Assembly: GCF_017875835.1 (NCBI RefSeq)
Contig: NZ_JAGING010000001.1
Span: 1,116,001-1,180,000 of the forward strand
DNA from: Psychrobacter sp. PL19
Lineage (GTDB): Bacteria; Pseudomonadota; Gammaproteobacteria; Pseudomonadales; Moraxellaceae
Direction of reading: 5' to 3'
Length of the DNA: 64,000 nucleotides
A model generated the notes under the pieces. That model searched no databases and was not told the origin of the DNA. It saw only the letters and a list, made by a program, of their open reading frames with translations. Position numbers and translations under genes: made by a program. Below are positions 18,029 through 26,418 of this stretch, one piece after another (position 1 is the first letter of the stretch; each line of letters opens with the position of its first letter).

Positions 18029-18194
18029 AGCGTTCCTTTATCGAGTGGTGACTGAGTGGTGACTGATAGTGTGTGAATAAATCGTCGGTCTATTATAGCA
18101 GACGTGAACTGACATAGATAAGACCCTATAAGGCGGTCTGAGGAGACGAGTGACGTGAGCAAAAGTCAAGTAAACGTCATAAAGTGAACACTCA

Positions 18195-18238
18195 CAAAAA
18201 AGACAGAGTGCAAATAATAGTTGCGCTCTGCCTTTTTT
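18195..18238 (-). terminator. Terminator of the M48 lipoprotein gene
   Basis: A stem of about 12 bp (GGCAGAGCGCAA with TTGCACTCTGTC, one G-T pair) is followed on the minus strand by TTTTTTG, about 50 bp past the peptidase stop. Confidence 0.8.
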
Positions 18239-18289
18239 ACCACTTGTAAGACGTTTTTTATCAGGAGCTTTATCGTTTACCAGCCAATT

Positions 18290-19102
18290 TTAGCGGCGTG
18301 ACTGTTGATACAATGGCATTACTTTAGGCATTAACGATTGCAACTGCGCGATACGATTGCTACTGGTCGGGTGAGTACTTAAAAATTGTGGTGGTCCACC
18401 TTGACTCGCACGTTGCATTTTTTGCCATAAGCTAATAGCCGCTTGTGGGTTATATCCAGCACGTGCCATCAGCTCAAGACCTATTTGGTCCGCTTCGCTT
18501 TCTTGGGTACGGCTGTGAGGACGGGTCAGTCCCAGGTCTCCCGCTAGGTTAGCCAGTTGCGCCTGACCTTGCGATAGACCGAACACACTAGCAGCAACCC
18601 CAATACCAGTTTGAGTCGCATAGTCACGTGAGAGACGTTCGCGCGAATGTTCACGTAGGGCATGCGCCATCTCGTGACCCATGATCGCGGCTATCTCATC
18701 ATCCGTTAAATTCAGACGGTCAATAATGCCACTATAGAACATGATCTTACCACCTGGCATGACAAAGGCGTTGAGTTCTTTGGAGTTAATGGTATGCACT
18801 TCCCATTGCCATTTTGCCGCATCTGGACGATAAACACCGACTTGACTTACTAAGCGATTCGCCACATTTTTGAGGCGGCTTAATTGTGCTTTGTTAGTGT
18901 CAAGTACACCGCGTGCTCTCGCTTCTTGAAGATTTTTATTATAGCTTTGTGCTGATAGTTGTAATACCTGTTCGCTTGACACTAATAATAGCTGTTGACG
19001 GTCTACACCAATGGCACCAGTACTAGTGGTACTGGTACAACCGGTCAGGCTTAGGGCTGATAATGACACAGCCATGACTGTGGTGGTAAGCACTTTTCTC
19101 AT
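18290..19102 (-). CDS. M48 family lipoprotein metallopeptidase (LoiP/YggG-like)
   Basis: A 270-residue periplasmic lipoprotein peptidase. A signal peptide ends in an LTGC lipobox, and the M48 zinc site HEMAHALREHSRE is followed by the third ligand in SRTQESEADQIGLELMARAGY. The FVMPGGKIMFYSGI segment is also typical. Relatives such as LoiP and BepA degrade or assist outer-membrane proteins. The ATG at 19102 is preferred because GAGGAA lies just upstream; a GTG at 19117 overlaps that ribosome site. It is followed by a terminator and is probably transcribed alone. Confidence 0.9.
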   Translation of the reverse strand: MRKVLTTTVMAVSLSALSLTGCTSTTSTGAIGVDRQQLLLVSSEQVLQLSAQSYNKNLQEARARGVLDTNKAQLSRLKNVANRLVSQVGVYRPDAAKWQWEVHTINSKELNAFVMPGGKIMFYSGIIDRLNLTDDEIAAIMGHEMAHALREHSRERLSRDYATQTGIGVAASVFGLSQGQAQLANLAGDLGLTRPHSRTQESEADQIGLELMARAGYNPQAAISLWQKMQRASQGGPPQFLSTHPTSSNRIAQLQSLMPKVMPLYQQSRR

Positions 19103-19515
19103 AAGAAATTTCCTCACTATAAAAGGTAAAATTGAACAAAAATATTAGGGCGTGTTGAGCATTTACAAATAAGCACTGCTGATAGCTAAAACTGCTGCTA
19201 AGAATAATAAGATACCATTTACTTTTTTTGATACGCTATTAATCTCTATTGCTTTTCTTAACGATTTGCCCATGACGTTCTTTAACAACATATAGGACTG
19301 TCTACCAAGCACTTATCAACTGGATGTAGAGAAAGCATGAACTAATAATTTATTATTCGTCCGTTTACCAGAGCTTTGTGGGCGCAATAATAGAGTGTTA
19401 GTATAATAATGATAGCCGTACAAAACCAGTGCAGTAAAAGTAACAATATTACGTATGATTGTAAGTAAGTTAGTCGAAGGTAAGGCCTATGTAACTCAGT
19501 TAACTATAGTGGCTC

Positions 19516-19590
19516 AATTGCAGGGGGATTAATTGCAGGGGGATTAATTGCAGGGGGATTAATTGCAAGTGGCTTAGTTGCAAGAGACTT
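19516..19590. repeat. 15-bp tandem repeat, five units
   Basis: Three identical units AATTGCAGGGGGATT are followed by two diverged ones (AATTGCAAGTGGCTT and AGTTGCAAGAGACTT). No coding potential is seen. Confidence 0.9.
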
Positions 19591-19906
19591 AATTGAGGTA
19601 ACAAAGCATACAAGTGATAAAATATAGATAAACAGGCTGACATACTCGTTGTTTTGATGATTAGGCAGCTTGATTGTTAATTTATAACATTATTCATGGC
19701 CTTAGGTCGTAGCACCCTGATGTCCGTCTTTACTAATGTTTGAGTGGTTCTAAAATCCATCGATATAATTAAGTGCCCGTTTCTACAAAATAATGGAATC
19801 AGTCAGTGAGAATAAATTTAATTATAAAATCAATAGCATGCAACTGATTAGAGTTAAAAATAGTGGTAAATCCGGCATGAGTCCTAGAGGAGTTTGAAAA
19901 AAGAGA

Positions 19907-19934
19907 TTGACAGCAGCTGAATAATTGGTAGAAT
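19907..19934 (+). promoter_or_regulatory. Sigma-70-type promoter of tRNA-Gly
   Basis: A perfect -35 hexamer TTGACA (19907-19912) and a -10 hexamer TAGAAT (19929-19934) are 16 bp apart, about 90 bp before the mature tRNA. Confidence 0.6.
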
Positions 19935-20025
19935 AGCCAGCCTATCGAGACGTCGTTGTTATTGAATATGACTACTATTAATAGTAAACCAATATCTAAA
20001 TAGCAGCATAATACAACTTGATTCA

Positions 20026-20100
20026 GCGGGAATAGCTCAGTGGTAGAGCATAACCTTGCCAAGGTTGGGGTCGAGAGTTCGAATCTCTTTTCCCGCTCCA
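20026..20100 (+). tRNA. tRNA-Gly (anticodon GCC)
   Basis: A 75-nt cloverleaf with encoded CCA. The acceptor stem is GCGGGAA with TTCCCGC and discriminator T. The D-arm is TAGCTCAGTGGTAGAGCA, the anticodon stem-loop is AACCTTGCCAAGGTT with anticodon GCC, and the T-arm contains GTTCGAATC. It decodes GGC and GGU. It stands alone with its own promoter and terminator. Confidence 0.97.
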
Positions 20101-20120
20101 AACATGGCTCTTTAAGAGCA

Positions 20121-20150
20121 AAAGCCTCACTTCATTGTGGGGCTTTTTTT
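20121..20150 (+). terminator. Intrinsic terminator after tRNA-Gly
   Basis: The stem AAAGCCTCAC / GTGGGGCTTT with a 6-base loop and a following T-run starts about 20 bp after the CCA. Confidence 0.9.
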
Positions 20151-20367
20151 ATGCTTAAAATTTATGGAATAAAGTAGTGATACTTACGTCATCCTTTACG
20201 AAACCTAATTACAAAAGACAGTTAACTTGTCACATTAAATTGAAACAGACCAAGCATACTTGTCTAGTATATTTGTTATTAACTGGTTTGAACCTAAACT
20301 CATAAAACTTATACTTATAGCCATCAAAGACGTTATAGAATAAAAAATAACCATAATAGGAGCAGTT

Positions 20368-21162
20368 ATGCCAACTTTTGAACACAAAGAATTTAATGAA
20401 TTATTTGATTTATCCGGAAAGACCGCCATTGTCACTGGTGGGGCCAACGGTATTGGTAAAGCGACAGCACTGCGCTTGGCACAAGCTGGCGCCAATATAG
20501 TCATTGCTGATATGAAACTTGACGATGCCCAGGCTGCGGTGAAAGACATCGAAGCATATGGCGTCAAAGGTTTAGCGATAGAATGTAATATCTTAAAAGA
20601 TGATGATTTAGTCGCGATGGTAGACAAGTCCATGTCAGAGTTTGGCTGTATCAATATCTTGATTAACAACGCGGGTGGTGGTGGTGGCGGCCGTGAGAAT
20701 CCATCTAAAATATCAGTTGATGATATTCGCCGTGATTTTGAGTTGAATGTATTTAGTGGCTGGCGTCTCAGCCAATTGTGCGCGCCGCATATGAAAGAAT
20801 CAGGCTATGGCTCAATCGTGTTTACTACTTCAATGTCGAGTATTAATAAAGACCCAAATATGAGCGGTTACGCCGGTTCAAAAGCAGCCGTTAATCATAT
20901 GGTGGCCAATTTAGCTCATGATTTCGGTCCGGAAGTGCGTATTAATGCAGTTGGCCCAGGCGCTACCCGTACTGATGCGTTAAAGACCGTATTGACCCCA
21001 GAGATTGAAAAGAAAATGTTAGCGCATACCCCGATCAAACGTTTGGGCGAAGCTGATGATATTGCTGGCGCCATGTTATACTTTGCTTCACCAGTCTCAA
21101 CCTGGGTAAGTGGTCAAACTATTTTTGTGAATGGCGGCGGTGTGCAGACGCTTGATCAGTAA
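20368..21162 (+). CDS. Short-chain dehydrogenase/reductase (7-alpha-hydroxysteroid dehydrogenase-like)
   Basis: A 264-residue classical SDR. The dinucleotide motif TGGANGIG, the NNAG motif, a catalytic Ser in TTSMSS and the YxxxK pair in YAGSKAA are all present. The NNAGGGGGGRE stretch and the C-terminal VNGGGVQTLDQ resemble the 7-alpha-hydroxysteroid dehydrogenase group; the natural substrate could be another secondary alcohol. NAD(H) preference is suggested by an acidic IADMKLD after the second strand. An AGGAG ribosome site precedes the ATG, and a strong terminator follows. Confidence 0.88.
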   Translation: MPTFEHKEFNELFDLSGKTAIVTGGANGIGKATALRLAQAGANIVIADMKLDDAQAAVKDIEAYGVKGLAIECNILKDDDLVAMVDKSMSEFGCINILINNAGGGGGGRENPSKISVDDIRRDFELNVFSGWRLSQLCAPHMKESGYGSIVFTTSMSSINKDPNMSGYAGSKAAVNHMVANLAHDFGPEVRINAVGPGATRTDALKTVLTPEIEKKMLAHTPIKRLGEADDIAGAMLYFASPVSTWVSGQTIFVNGGGVQTLDQ

Positions 21163-21217
21163 ACACTTAATCTTTAAACAATAGATAAATACACCACACT
21201 TCGTTTTGCAGAAAATA

Positions 21218-21255
21218 AAAAGCGCGATCTTGTTGTAACAAGGTCGCGCTTTTTA
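21218..21255. terminator. Bidirectional terminator after the SDR gene
   Basis: A 14-bp stem (AGCGCGATCTTGTT with AACAAGGTCGCGCT, one G-T pair) is flanked by an A-run and a T-run, between convergent genes. Confidence 0.92.
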
Positions 21256-21280
21256 TTGCTTATTTTTGAGTCATTTGTTC

Positions 21281-21742
21281 TTAAGTTGCCCGCTCTTTAT
21301 GTTGTTTGTTTTTCATCAAGCTATTAACTACCCATGCTGGGCCAATCAATAAGAATTGTAAGTCTTCAAAAAATGAGGGTTTTTTGCCTTCAAGTTTATG
21401 ACCAACAAACTGCCCAATCCAAGCAACGATAAATATACTTGCCCAAACCTTAAAGCCCCATGGCAAAAAGGCCATGACTGACAGACAAATTAAGATGAAC
21501 ACACCCATGGCCACAAATAGTGGGGTCGAGAGCTGCATATAAAATAGCAATACCAAAGCGCTTAACACTAAGGTAAACCAGACCGATAATGACATTCCCA
21601 TACCCAAAAGGCTGACGAAGATAGTGGGCACGCACAACCAATGGATTTTTTTGTTAATCAAATTTTGATGGCTAACGGCATATTCACTCAGCCATTGTTC
21701 AAGTGTGCGTTTGGACATGCCTTTACGAGATGCACGAGCCAT
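21281..21742 (-). CDS. Mpo1-like DUF962 membrane protein
   Basis: A 153-residue protein starting with LEQWLSEYAVSHQNLINKKIHWLCVPTIF, the hallmark of the Mpo1/YGL010w (DUF962) family, followed by about four hydrophobic helices, GHKLEGKKPSFFEDLQFLLIGPAWV and a short basic tail. The yeast member is an Fe(II)-dependent dioxygenase acting on 2-hydroxy fatty acids; the conserved His residues in SHQN, KIHW and VGHKLEG are present here. Function in bacteria is not established. GGGAGG lies just upstream of the ATG at 21742. Confidence 0.85.
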   Translation of the reverse strand: MARASRKGMSKRTLEQWLSEYAVSHQNLINKKIHWLCVPTIFVSLLGMGMSLSVWFTLVLSALVLLFYMQLSTPLFVAMGVFILICLSVMAFLPWGFKVWASIFIVAWIGQFVGHKLEGKKPSFFEDLQFLLIGPAWVVNSLMKNKQHKERAT

Positions 21743-21905
21743 ACTAGCCTCCCTGTTAGTAAATGAATGAGTAGGTAAATCTAACCTAGGCCCCCAGTTG
21801 TAGCATTATTTAGAACAACCTACCATTTTATCTGGTAAACGGTACAGTCATGACCTGTTATTTGGCCAGCCTATATTCCAGTATTATTTTTTTATAGCGC
21901 TTACT

Positions 21906-22655
21906 TTATACTTGCGCTTTTAGTGCATTTTGTTCACTACGGTGCCACTCATATAGACCGACAAAAGAGTTCACCTGATAAATCATGGTTTGAATCGCAA
22001 ATATATAATTGCCAGACATCAGGTTGACGGTTAACCAAACGAAGTTTGAGAGGATCCATAGCCACCAGTTAAATGAATAACGCAATATCATGGCGGCTTG
22101 AGCAGTAATTGATAACACAAAGGCGATAACGTTAATCCAAAAAAAGGAAATGAGTCCTAGAAATTTACTGTTATCCTCTTCTACGACCGTATAGCCATAG
22201 CTGGCGAGTAAGTCATTTACTGTTGGAAATAGTGCCAAACCGATAATCATGAAGGTGGCTGTGATTAACCAAACCCATTTATTGGCCGATTTGGGTAGCA
22301 TATTACCATCAGGGTCGGTATGCTTTGACCAATAAAAAAGGCCGTAAACGTGGGTAAAGAAGTTAAATAACGGCGCGAGCATTAGACCTACGGAACCTGC
22401 TGTAGCTTGTACCACGACTTCGCCGGAGGTCGCTGCCATGCCAAAACCATTGCCCATAATATTCTTACGGAATGACAGCGACACCACGCAAACCAAACCA
22501 ATAAATGAAACGCCTAAATAAAACATATCTAGAGTAGTGTGCTCAGTAGTGAGCCAAAACCCGGCGGATAAAGCGGCTACCCCGCAGACGAACCAAGTGA
22601 CAATCCACTGCATTGACCATTTTCCAGTGATGTTATCCAATAGCTGAATACGCAT
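21906..22655 (-). CDS. pnuC: Nicotinamide riboside transporter PnuC
   Basis: A 249-residue membrane protein with seven or so helices. The Trp-rich segments FFTHVYGLFYWSKHTDPDG, FNWWLWILSNFVWLTVNLMSGNY and QTMIYQVNSFVGLYEWHR are typical of PnuC, where aromatic residues line the nicotinamide riboside path. Import is driven by intracellular phosphorylation by a kinase, which fits the nadR gene 290 bp upstream on the same strand. Together they make a nicotinamide riboside salvage pair. Confidence 0.92.
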   Translation of the reverse strand: MRIQLLDNITGKWSMQWIVTWFVCGVAALSAGFWLTTEHTTLDMFYLGVSFIGLVCVVSLSFRKNIMGNGFGMAATSGEVVVQATAGSVGLMLAPLFNFFTHVYGLFYWSKHTDPDGNMLPKSANKWVWLITATFMIIGLALFPTVNDLLASYGYTVVEEDNSKFLGLISFFWINVIAFVLSITAQAAMILRYSFNWWLWILSNFVWLTVNLMSGNYIFAIQTMIYQVNSFVGLYEWHRSEQNALKAQV

Positions 22656-22945
22656 AAAGCTGTTTTCCTCAAAATAGTAACGTCATAAATTCAAAGCAAA
22701 ATTGTTAGGTGTATAGTTGGTTCACAATAAAAGAGAGTCGTGTACAGCACTGTGTCTTTTTTAAATTGAATCGACTATAGCTGTCCTGTTTATAAAAAAA
22801 CGCTACGACTGCAGCGTCACTAACGGTACTGATATATAGTCTGTACTGTAACCTGCGTCATAATATTGTTAGTCATTAACTATAGGGATTGCCTCACAAT
22901 CTAGTAAAGTCGTTGGTTGTGTCTAGCAACTTGTTTCGGTAATTT

Positions 22946-24013
22946 TTAATTATATTTTTCAGATGGTTTTATCGTTTGGTTATAAATCTGCTGATCAATA
23001 AAGGCCAATGCTTGTTGATAACGTTCATCATAATCGGGTTCAGTAATCATATGTGGCTGGATATGATGACGAGCAAAAATAGTTAATAATAGCTGCTCAA
23101 AGCGTCCGCGCGCTACCTCATTGCCCAATGAACGCATGCCATCAGCAACCCACGGGACATTATTATCCAGCATAATAGTATGGTCCAAGCGAAACTCGTT
23201 AATACAAGCCCCAACGAAGGGATGCGTACGGCCTTCATATTCTTCACAAAACGCCTGCGTGGTCACAAAGTCAGTATCTATAATCGTTATGGGTGCGGTC
23301 GCTGTAGCCGCTGCTGCGCGTATCGCTTGGGCGTGATTAAGGGCAATCGGCGCATAATCGCTATACTGTAATCCAATCTCACTACCGCCTAAATCGGTCC
23401 CTACATAAAGCCGCCCCGTCTCCAGCACAAAGCTAGCGCCATAATAATTAGCAAGCTTATGCACCAAGGTGGTCTTACCTGAGCTCTCACCACCGACAAT
23501 AGCGACGGTCTTAGTGTAATCACCGCGAGCTTGTGGATGGATAGCTGACCAATGCGCTACTGGGTCACGAGCAATCGTATAAGAGTCGAATTCAGGCTGT
23601 AACGGCGTAGTCACTACTGTCATCAATAGCTGTTCTTGAGTGTTACTCTGCGCTAAAGGATGGTTTTCTGCAATGAACAATACTGCTTCTGCTGGCAAGC
23701 GTAGCGCATCAATTAAGCGCTGCAATTTGGTATTGCTATTAGCCGCATTTATGGTGATGTCATCGAGGTTCTCATGTAGAGGCAGTTCAATTTCATCACT
23801 GGTATGAATATGAATAAACGGCATGTCAGCACAGGCCATTTGTAGCCAGCGGGCCTTATCTTGTAGGGTAATAGCAAAATCTGGATGGGGTGATGGGTGA
23901 GCAGTGATGACAATGTGCAAGTTATTCGCTTGCCCAGCAGCAGCTAAGATGCTGCGCATTTGTCCTAAATGCAGCGGTTCAAAATACCCAATCATTAAGC
24001 CAGTATCATACAT
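22946..24013 (-). CDS. nadR: NadR-type nicotinamide riboside kinase with N-terminal nucleotidyltransferase-like domain
   Basis: A 355-residue protein in two parts. Residues about 5-160 resemble the NMN adenylyltransferase domain of NadR (GYFEPLHLGQMRSIL), and about 165-340 form a P-loop kinase (AIVGGESSGKTTLVHKLA, then IDTDFVTTQAFCEEYEG and LLDNNVPWVADGMRSLG) typical of the ribosylnicotinamide kinase of NadR. The regulatory N-terminal helix-turn-helix of enterobacterial NadR is absent. The adenylyltransferase motif, usually HxGH, reads HLGQ. AAGGAC lies upstream of the ATG. Its product phosphorylates nicotinamide riboside brought in by the neighbouring PnuC. Confidence 0.85.
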   Translation of the reverse strand: MYDTGLMIGYFEPLHLGQMRSILAAAGQANNLHIVITAHPSPHPDFAITLQDKARWLQMACADMPFIHIHTSDEIELPLHENLDDITINAANSNTKLQRLIDALRLPAEAVLFIAENHPLAQSNTQEQLLMTVVTTPLQPEFDSYTIARDPVAHWSAIHPQARGDYTKTVAIVGGESSGKTTLVHKLANYYGASFVLETGRLYVGTDLGGSEIGLQYSDYAPIALNHAQAIRAAAATATAPITIIDTDFVTTQAFCEEYEGRTHPFVGACINEFRLDHTIMLDNNVPWVADGMRSLGNEVARGRFEQLLLTIFARHHIQPHMITEPDYDERYQQALAFIDQQIYNQTIKPSEKYN

Positions 24014-24650
24014 AAGAGTCCTTATAGCGCTAAAATCTACCTAGTAGTTATTTATCAGCATGGTATAAAGGTTTGTACTTAGTTACAGGTAGGTTATTGT
24101 AAACGGTGGTGCTGTTCTGATGAACAGCCATAAAGCGAGTGAGTATTCTATCGTTAAGTAGACTATTTTAATGTTTTATTCATTAACTTTAACGCTAGCT
24201 GTTGATGCTGATTTTGTGTCATCTAGCTTTAAATATCTCAATAATCAATTACAAATAGTACTCAAGGAAAAGGGTGGTTAGGAGTGAGGCGAGTAGGCCG
24301 AAGAATAGCGGGTAACAATGAAATAATAAAATTTAAGTTAACGAATAAGTAAAATTCGATTTAAATAGCAGAAGGATGAGCGTAACAAAGCCGTTTTAGA
24401 AATATTTTGAAATAATTATTTAAAATCAGGCAGTTACGGATAATAATGATAGGTTAGAGTAAGTTTGAGTATCATAAAGTCACAAATAATGCCTATACTG
24501 TTAACAGTTAATGCATGAATACTTGCTATAATTATTCATAAGTTAATAAGTCGTTATACTCAATCAAGACGGTAACAAGACAGTAAAGAGAAATATAACA
24601 ATAGATTCAAATTTTCCTAAGAAGAACAGCTTAACAGAGAGGTATGAGAT
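24014..24650. other. Intergenic region between nadR and the PspC gene
   Basis: This is 637 bp of mostly AT-rich sequence between divergent genes. No convincing gene, terminator or repeat is seen. A TATAAT-like -10 lies near 24527, but no good -35 accompanies it. Confidence 0.5.
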
Positions 24651-24863
24651 TTGGCTAAATTAGCAAAATTACATCGCTCGCAGAATAATCGCATGGTAGC
24701 GGGTGTGATGGGTGGTATCGCAGAATATGTAGGCTGGTCACCGATGTGGGTGCGAATATTATTCGTGGTCATCTCGTCGCTAAGCGCTGCGATGCCTGGT
24801 ATTCTTATTTATATTATTTTATGGGTCATCATGCCAAATGCCTCAGACCAGTCACATGAATAA
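24651..24863 (+). CDS. PspC-domain small membrane protein
   Basis: A 70-residue protein with the PspC pattern: HRSQNNRMVAGVMGGIAEYVGWSPMWVRILF, then a long hydrophobic stretch (about residues 30-63) ending WVIMPN. PspC proteins sense envelope stress or regulate phage-shock responses, but stand-alone copies like this are of uncertain function. The start is the TTG at 24651: an ATG at 24644 runs into a stop after four codons, while GAGAGG lies 8 bases before the TTG. No pspA or pspB neighbours are present. Confidence 0.85.
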   Translation: MAKLAKLHRSQNNRMVAGVMGGIAEYVGWSPMWVRILFVVISSLSAAMPGILIYIILWVIMPNASDQSHE

Positions 24864-24964
24864 GCAATGAATAAGCAATAGTTTGATAGAGTATCTGACT
24901 ACTAATAAATTCCAAAAATAAAAAGCCTGAATAATCAGGATACCCCAGATATACCTTTCCTCCT

Positions 24965-24997
24965 GCCCAGATGGTAATCCGTCTGGGTATTTTTTTA
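24965..24997 (+). terminator. Intrinsic terminator downstream of the PspC gene
   Basis: The stem CCCAGA / TCTGGG with a 10-base loop is followed by TATTTTTTT. A smaller hairpin (CCTGA / TCAGG) lies just upstream. Confidence 0.75.
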
Positions 24998-25059
24998 CTC
25001 TAATCACTAGAATCTGAGCCTTAGATTTTAATCCCTAGATTCTAGGTTTTATCGATATC

Positions 25060-25197
25060 TATAGTCAATGAAAAGTAATATCGAGACATAACCTACTGCT
25101 GGCATACGTTTTTCTTGCTTGCTGTGGCTACGCAGACAGAGGCTGCAAAAAGCTTATACCAGCAGTACCGTCGCGTTTTTAAAGTATTTTAACTATA
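25060..25197 (+). repeat. 138-bp dispersed repeat, copy 1
   Basis: This copy begins TATAGTCAATG and ends TTTTAACTATA, so the tips form a short imperfect terminal inverted repeat (TATAGT / ACTATA). Inside is a second inverted pair, TACTGCTGG and CCAGCAGTA. Near-identical copies lie at 36197-36334 (reverse) and 38414-38551. Its size, inverted tips and lack of a coding frame suggest a non-autonomous MITE-like or REP-type element. Confidence 0.85.
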
Positions 25198-25383
25198 TCG
25201 CTAATCATTGTGAGTTTATTTCTAACGGCAACATAAATTTAGTTGCTGTAAATATAGATAAAATAGCCATTTTTTAGTAAGGTGAGCAGGTAAATAAATA
25301 TGCAGTCAGATAGGCTGTATGAACTTGAGCCTGAATTCCGATCAAGTGCTATCTAATAATACTCATTCCACAGTGATTTCCCT

Positions 25384-26409
25384 ATGACTTCCCAAGCTAT
25401 GAATTCTGAACCCATGACTTTTCAAGATTTAATCCTGACTCTACAAAACTACTGGGCTGCTAAGGGCTGCGTAATATTGCAACCTTACGATATGGAAGTG
25501 GGCGCAGGTACTTTTCATACGGCCACTTTTTTGCGCTCGCTGGGTCCTGAGCGCTGGAATGCGGCTTATGTTCAGCCATCACGTCGCCCAACTGATGGTC
25601 GTTATGGTAATAATCCTAACCGCTTGCAACACTACTATCAGTTCCAAGTGGTACTCAAGCCCAATCCGCCTGATATTCAAGAGCTGTATTTAGGCTCACT
25701 AAAGGCTATTGGTATTGATCCATTGGTGCATGATGTACGCTTCGTTGAAGACAATTGGGAGTCACCTACGCTAGGTGCGTGGGGTCTGGGTTGGGAGATT
25801 TGGCTGAATGGTATGGAAGTTACCCAGTTTACCTACTTTCAACAAGTGGGCGGTATCGAGTGCTTTCCCGTAACTGGCGAAATTACTTACGGCCTTGAGC
25901 GTCTAGCCATGTATGTGCAAGGCGTCGATAGTGTCTATGACCTAGTGTGGGCAGATGGCGAATTTGGCCGTGTGACTTATGGCGATGTGTTTCATCAAAA
26001 TGAAGTAGAGCAGTCCACCTATAACTTTGAGCATGCTGATGTGCCGAAGATGGGCGAATTGTTTGACTTCTACGAGCAGCAAGCGGATAAGTTGGTTGAT
26101 GCTGGACTACCCTTGCCAGCCTATGAGATGGTGCTAAAAGCCTCACATGCCTTTAATTTACTCGATGCTCGCGGCGCGATTTCGGTCACTGAGCGTCAGC
26201 GCTTTATTTTACGAGTCCGTACCTTGTCGCGTAAGGTTGCTTTTGGTTATGTTGAAGCGCGGGCAAAATTAGGCTTCCCGTTAGCAGATGAAGCGCATCG
26301 TCAAGCGGCCTTAGATAAGTATTTGCCTAAAGAAGCGGGTGCTGATATTAATAAAGACGAGCAAGCTGCCAAAAATAAACCTGCTAAAAACAACAATAAT
26401 AATAAATAG
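25384..26409 (+). CDS. glyQ: Glycine--tRNA ligase alpha subunit
   Basis: A 341-residue alpha subunit of the bacterial alpha2-beta2 glycyl-tRNA synthetase. The N-terminus [18 protein letters not shown], the [13 protein letters not shown] segment, [14 protein letters not shown] and [11 protein letters not shown] are characteristic of the catalytic core. It ends with a Lys/Asn-rich low-complexity tail (about 30 residues) not found in most homologues. It overlaps no gene but is only 9 bp before glyS, so the two are co-transcribed. None of the ATGs at 25384, 25402 and 25414 has a good ribosome site; the first is kept. Confidence 0.96.
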   Translation: MTSQAMNSEPMTFQDLILTLQNYWAAKGCVILQPYDMEVGAGTFHTATFLRSLGPERWNAAYVQPSRRPTDGRYGNNPNRLQHYYQFQVVLKPNPPDIQELYLGSLKAIGIDPLVHDVRFVEDNWESPTLGAWGLGWEIWLNGMEVTQFTYFQQVGGIECFPVTGEITYGLERLAMYVQGVDSVYDLVWADGEFGRVTYGDVFHQNEVEQSTYNFEHADVPKMGELFDFYEQQADKLVDAGLPLPAYEMVLKASHAFNLLDARGAISVTERQRFILRVRTLSRKVAFGYVEARAKLGFPLADEAHRQAALDKYLPKEAGADINKDEQAAKNKPAKNNNNNK

Positions 26410-26418
26410 GCGCATTTC

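Larger units (their letters stand above)
19103..20025. other. Gene-poor region upstream of tRNA-Gly
   Basis: About 920 bp with no convincing gene on either strand. It carries a 15-bp tandem array at 19516-19590 and, near its end, a promoter for the tRNA. The rest is AT-rich and otherwise featureless to the eye. Confidence 0.6.
24864..25383. other. Intergenic region before glyQ
   Basis: 520 bp holding a terminator (24965-24997) and one copy of a 138-bp dispersed repeat (25060-25197). No gene is seen. Confidence 0.7.

Noticed and set aside
20026..20100. tRNA-Gly as an integration site for an island
   Set aside because: No repeat of the tRNA 3' end and no integrase were found in the flanking sequence.
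19799..20101. A 100-codon minus-strand open frame overlapping tRNA-Gly
   Set aside because: Its first 25 residues are the antisense of the tRNA, a well-known source of false protein calls; no ribosome site and no conserved pattern.
25198..25383. A riboswitch or T-box before glyQS
   Set aside because: No T-box or glycine aptamer consensus and no antiterminator pair were seen; the upstream hairpin belongs to the end of the PspC gene.
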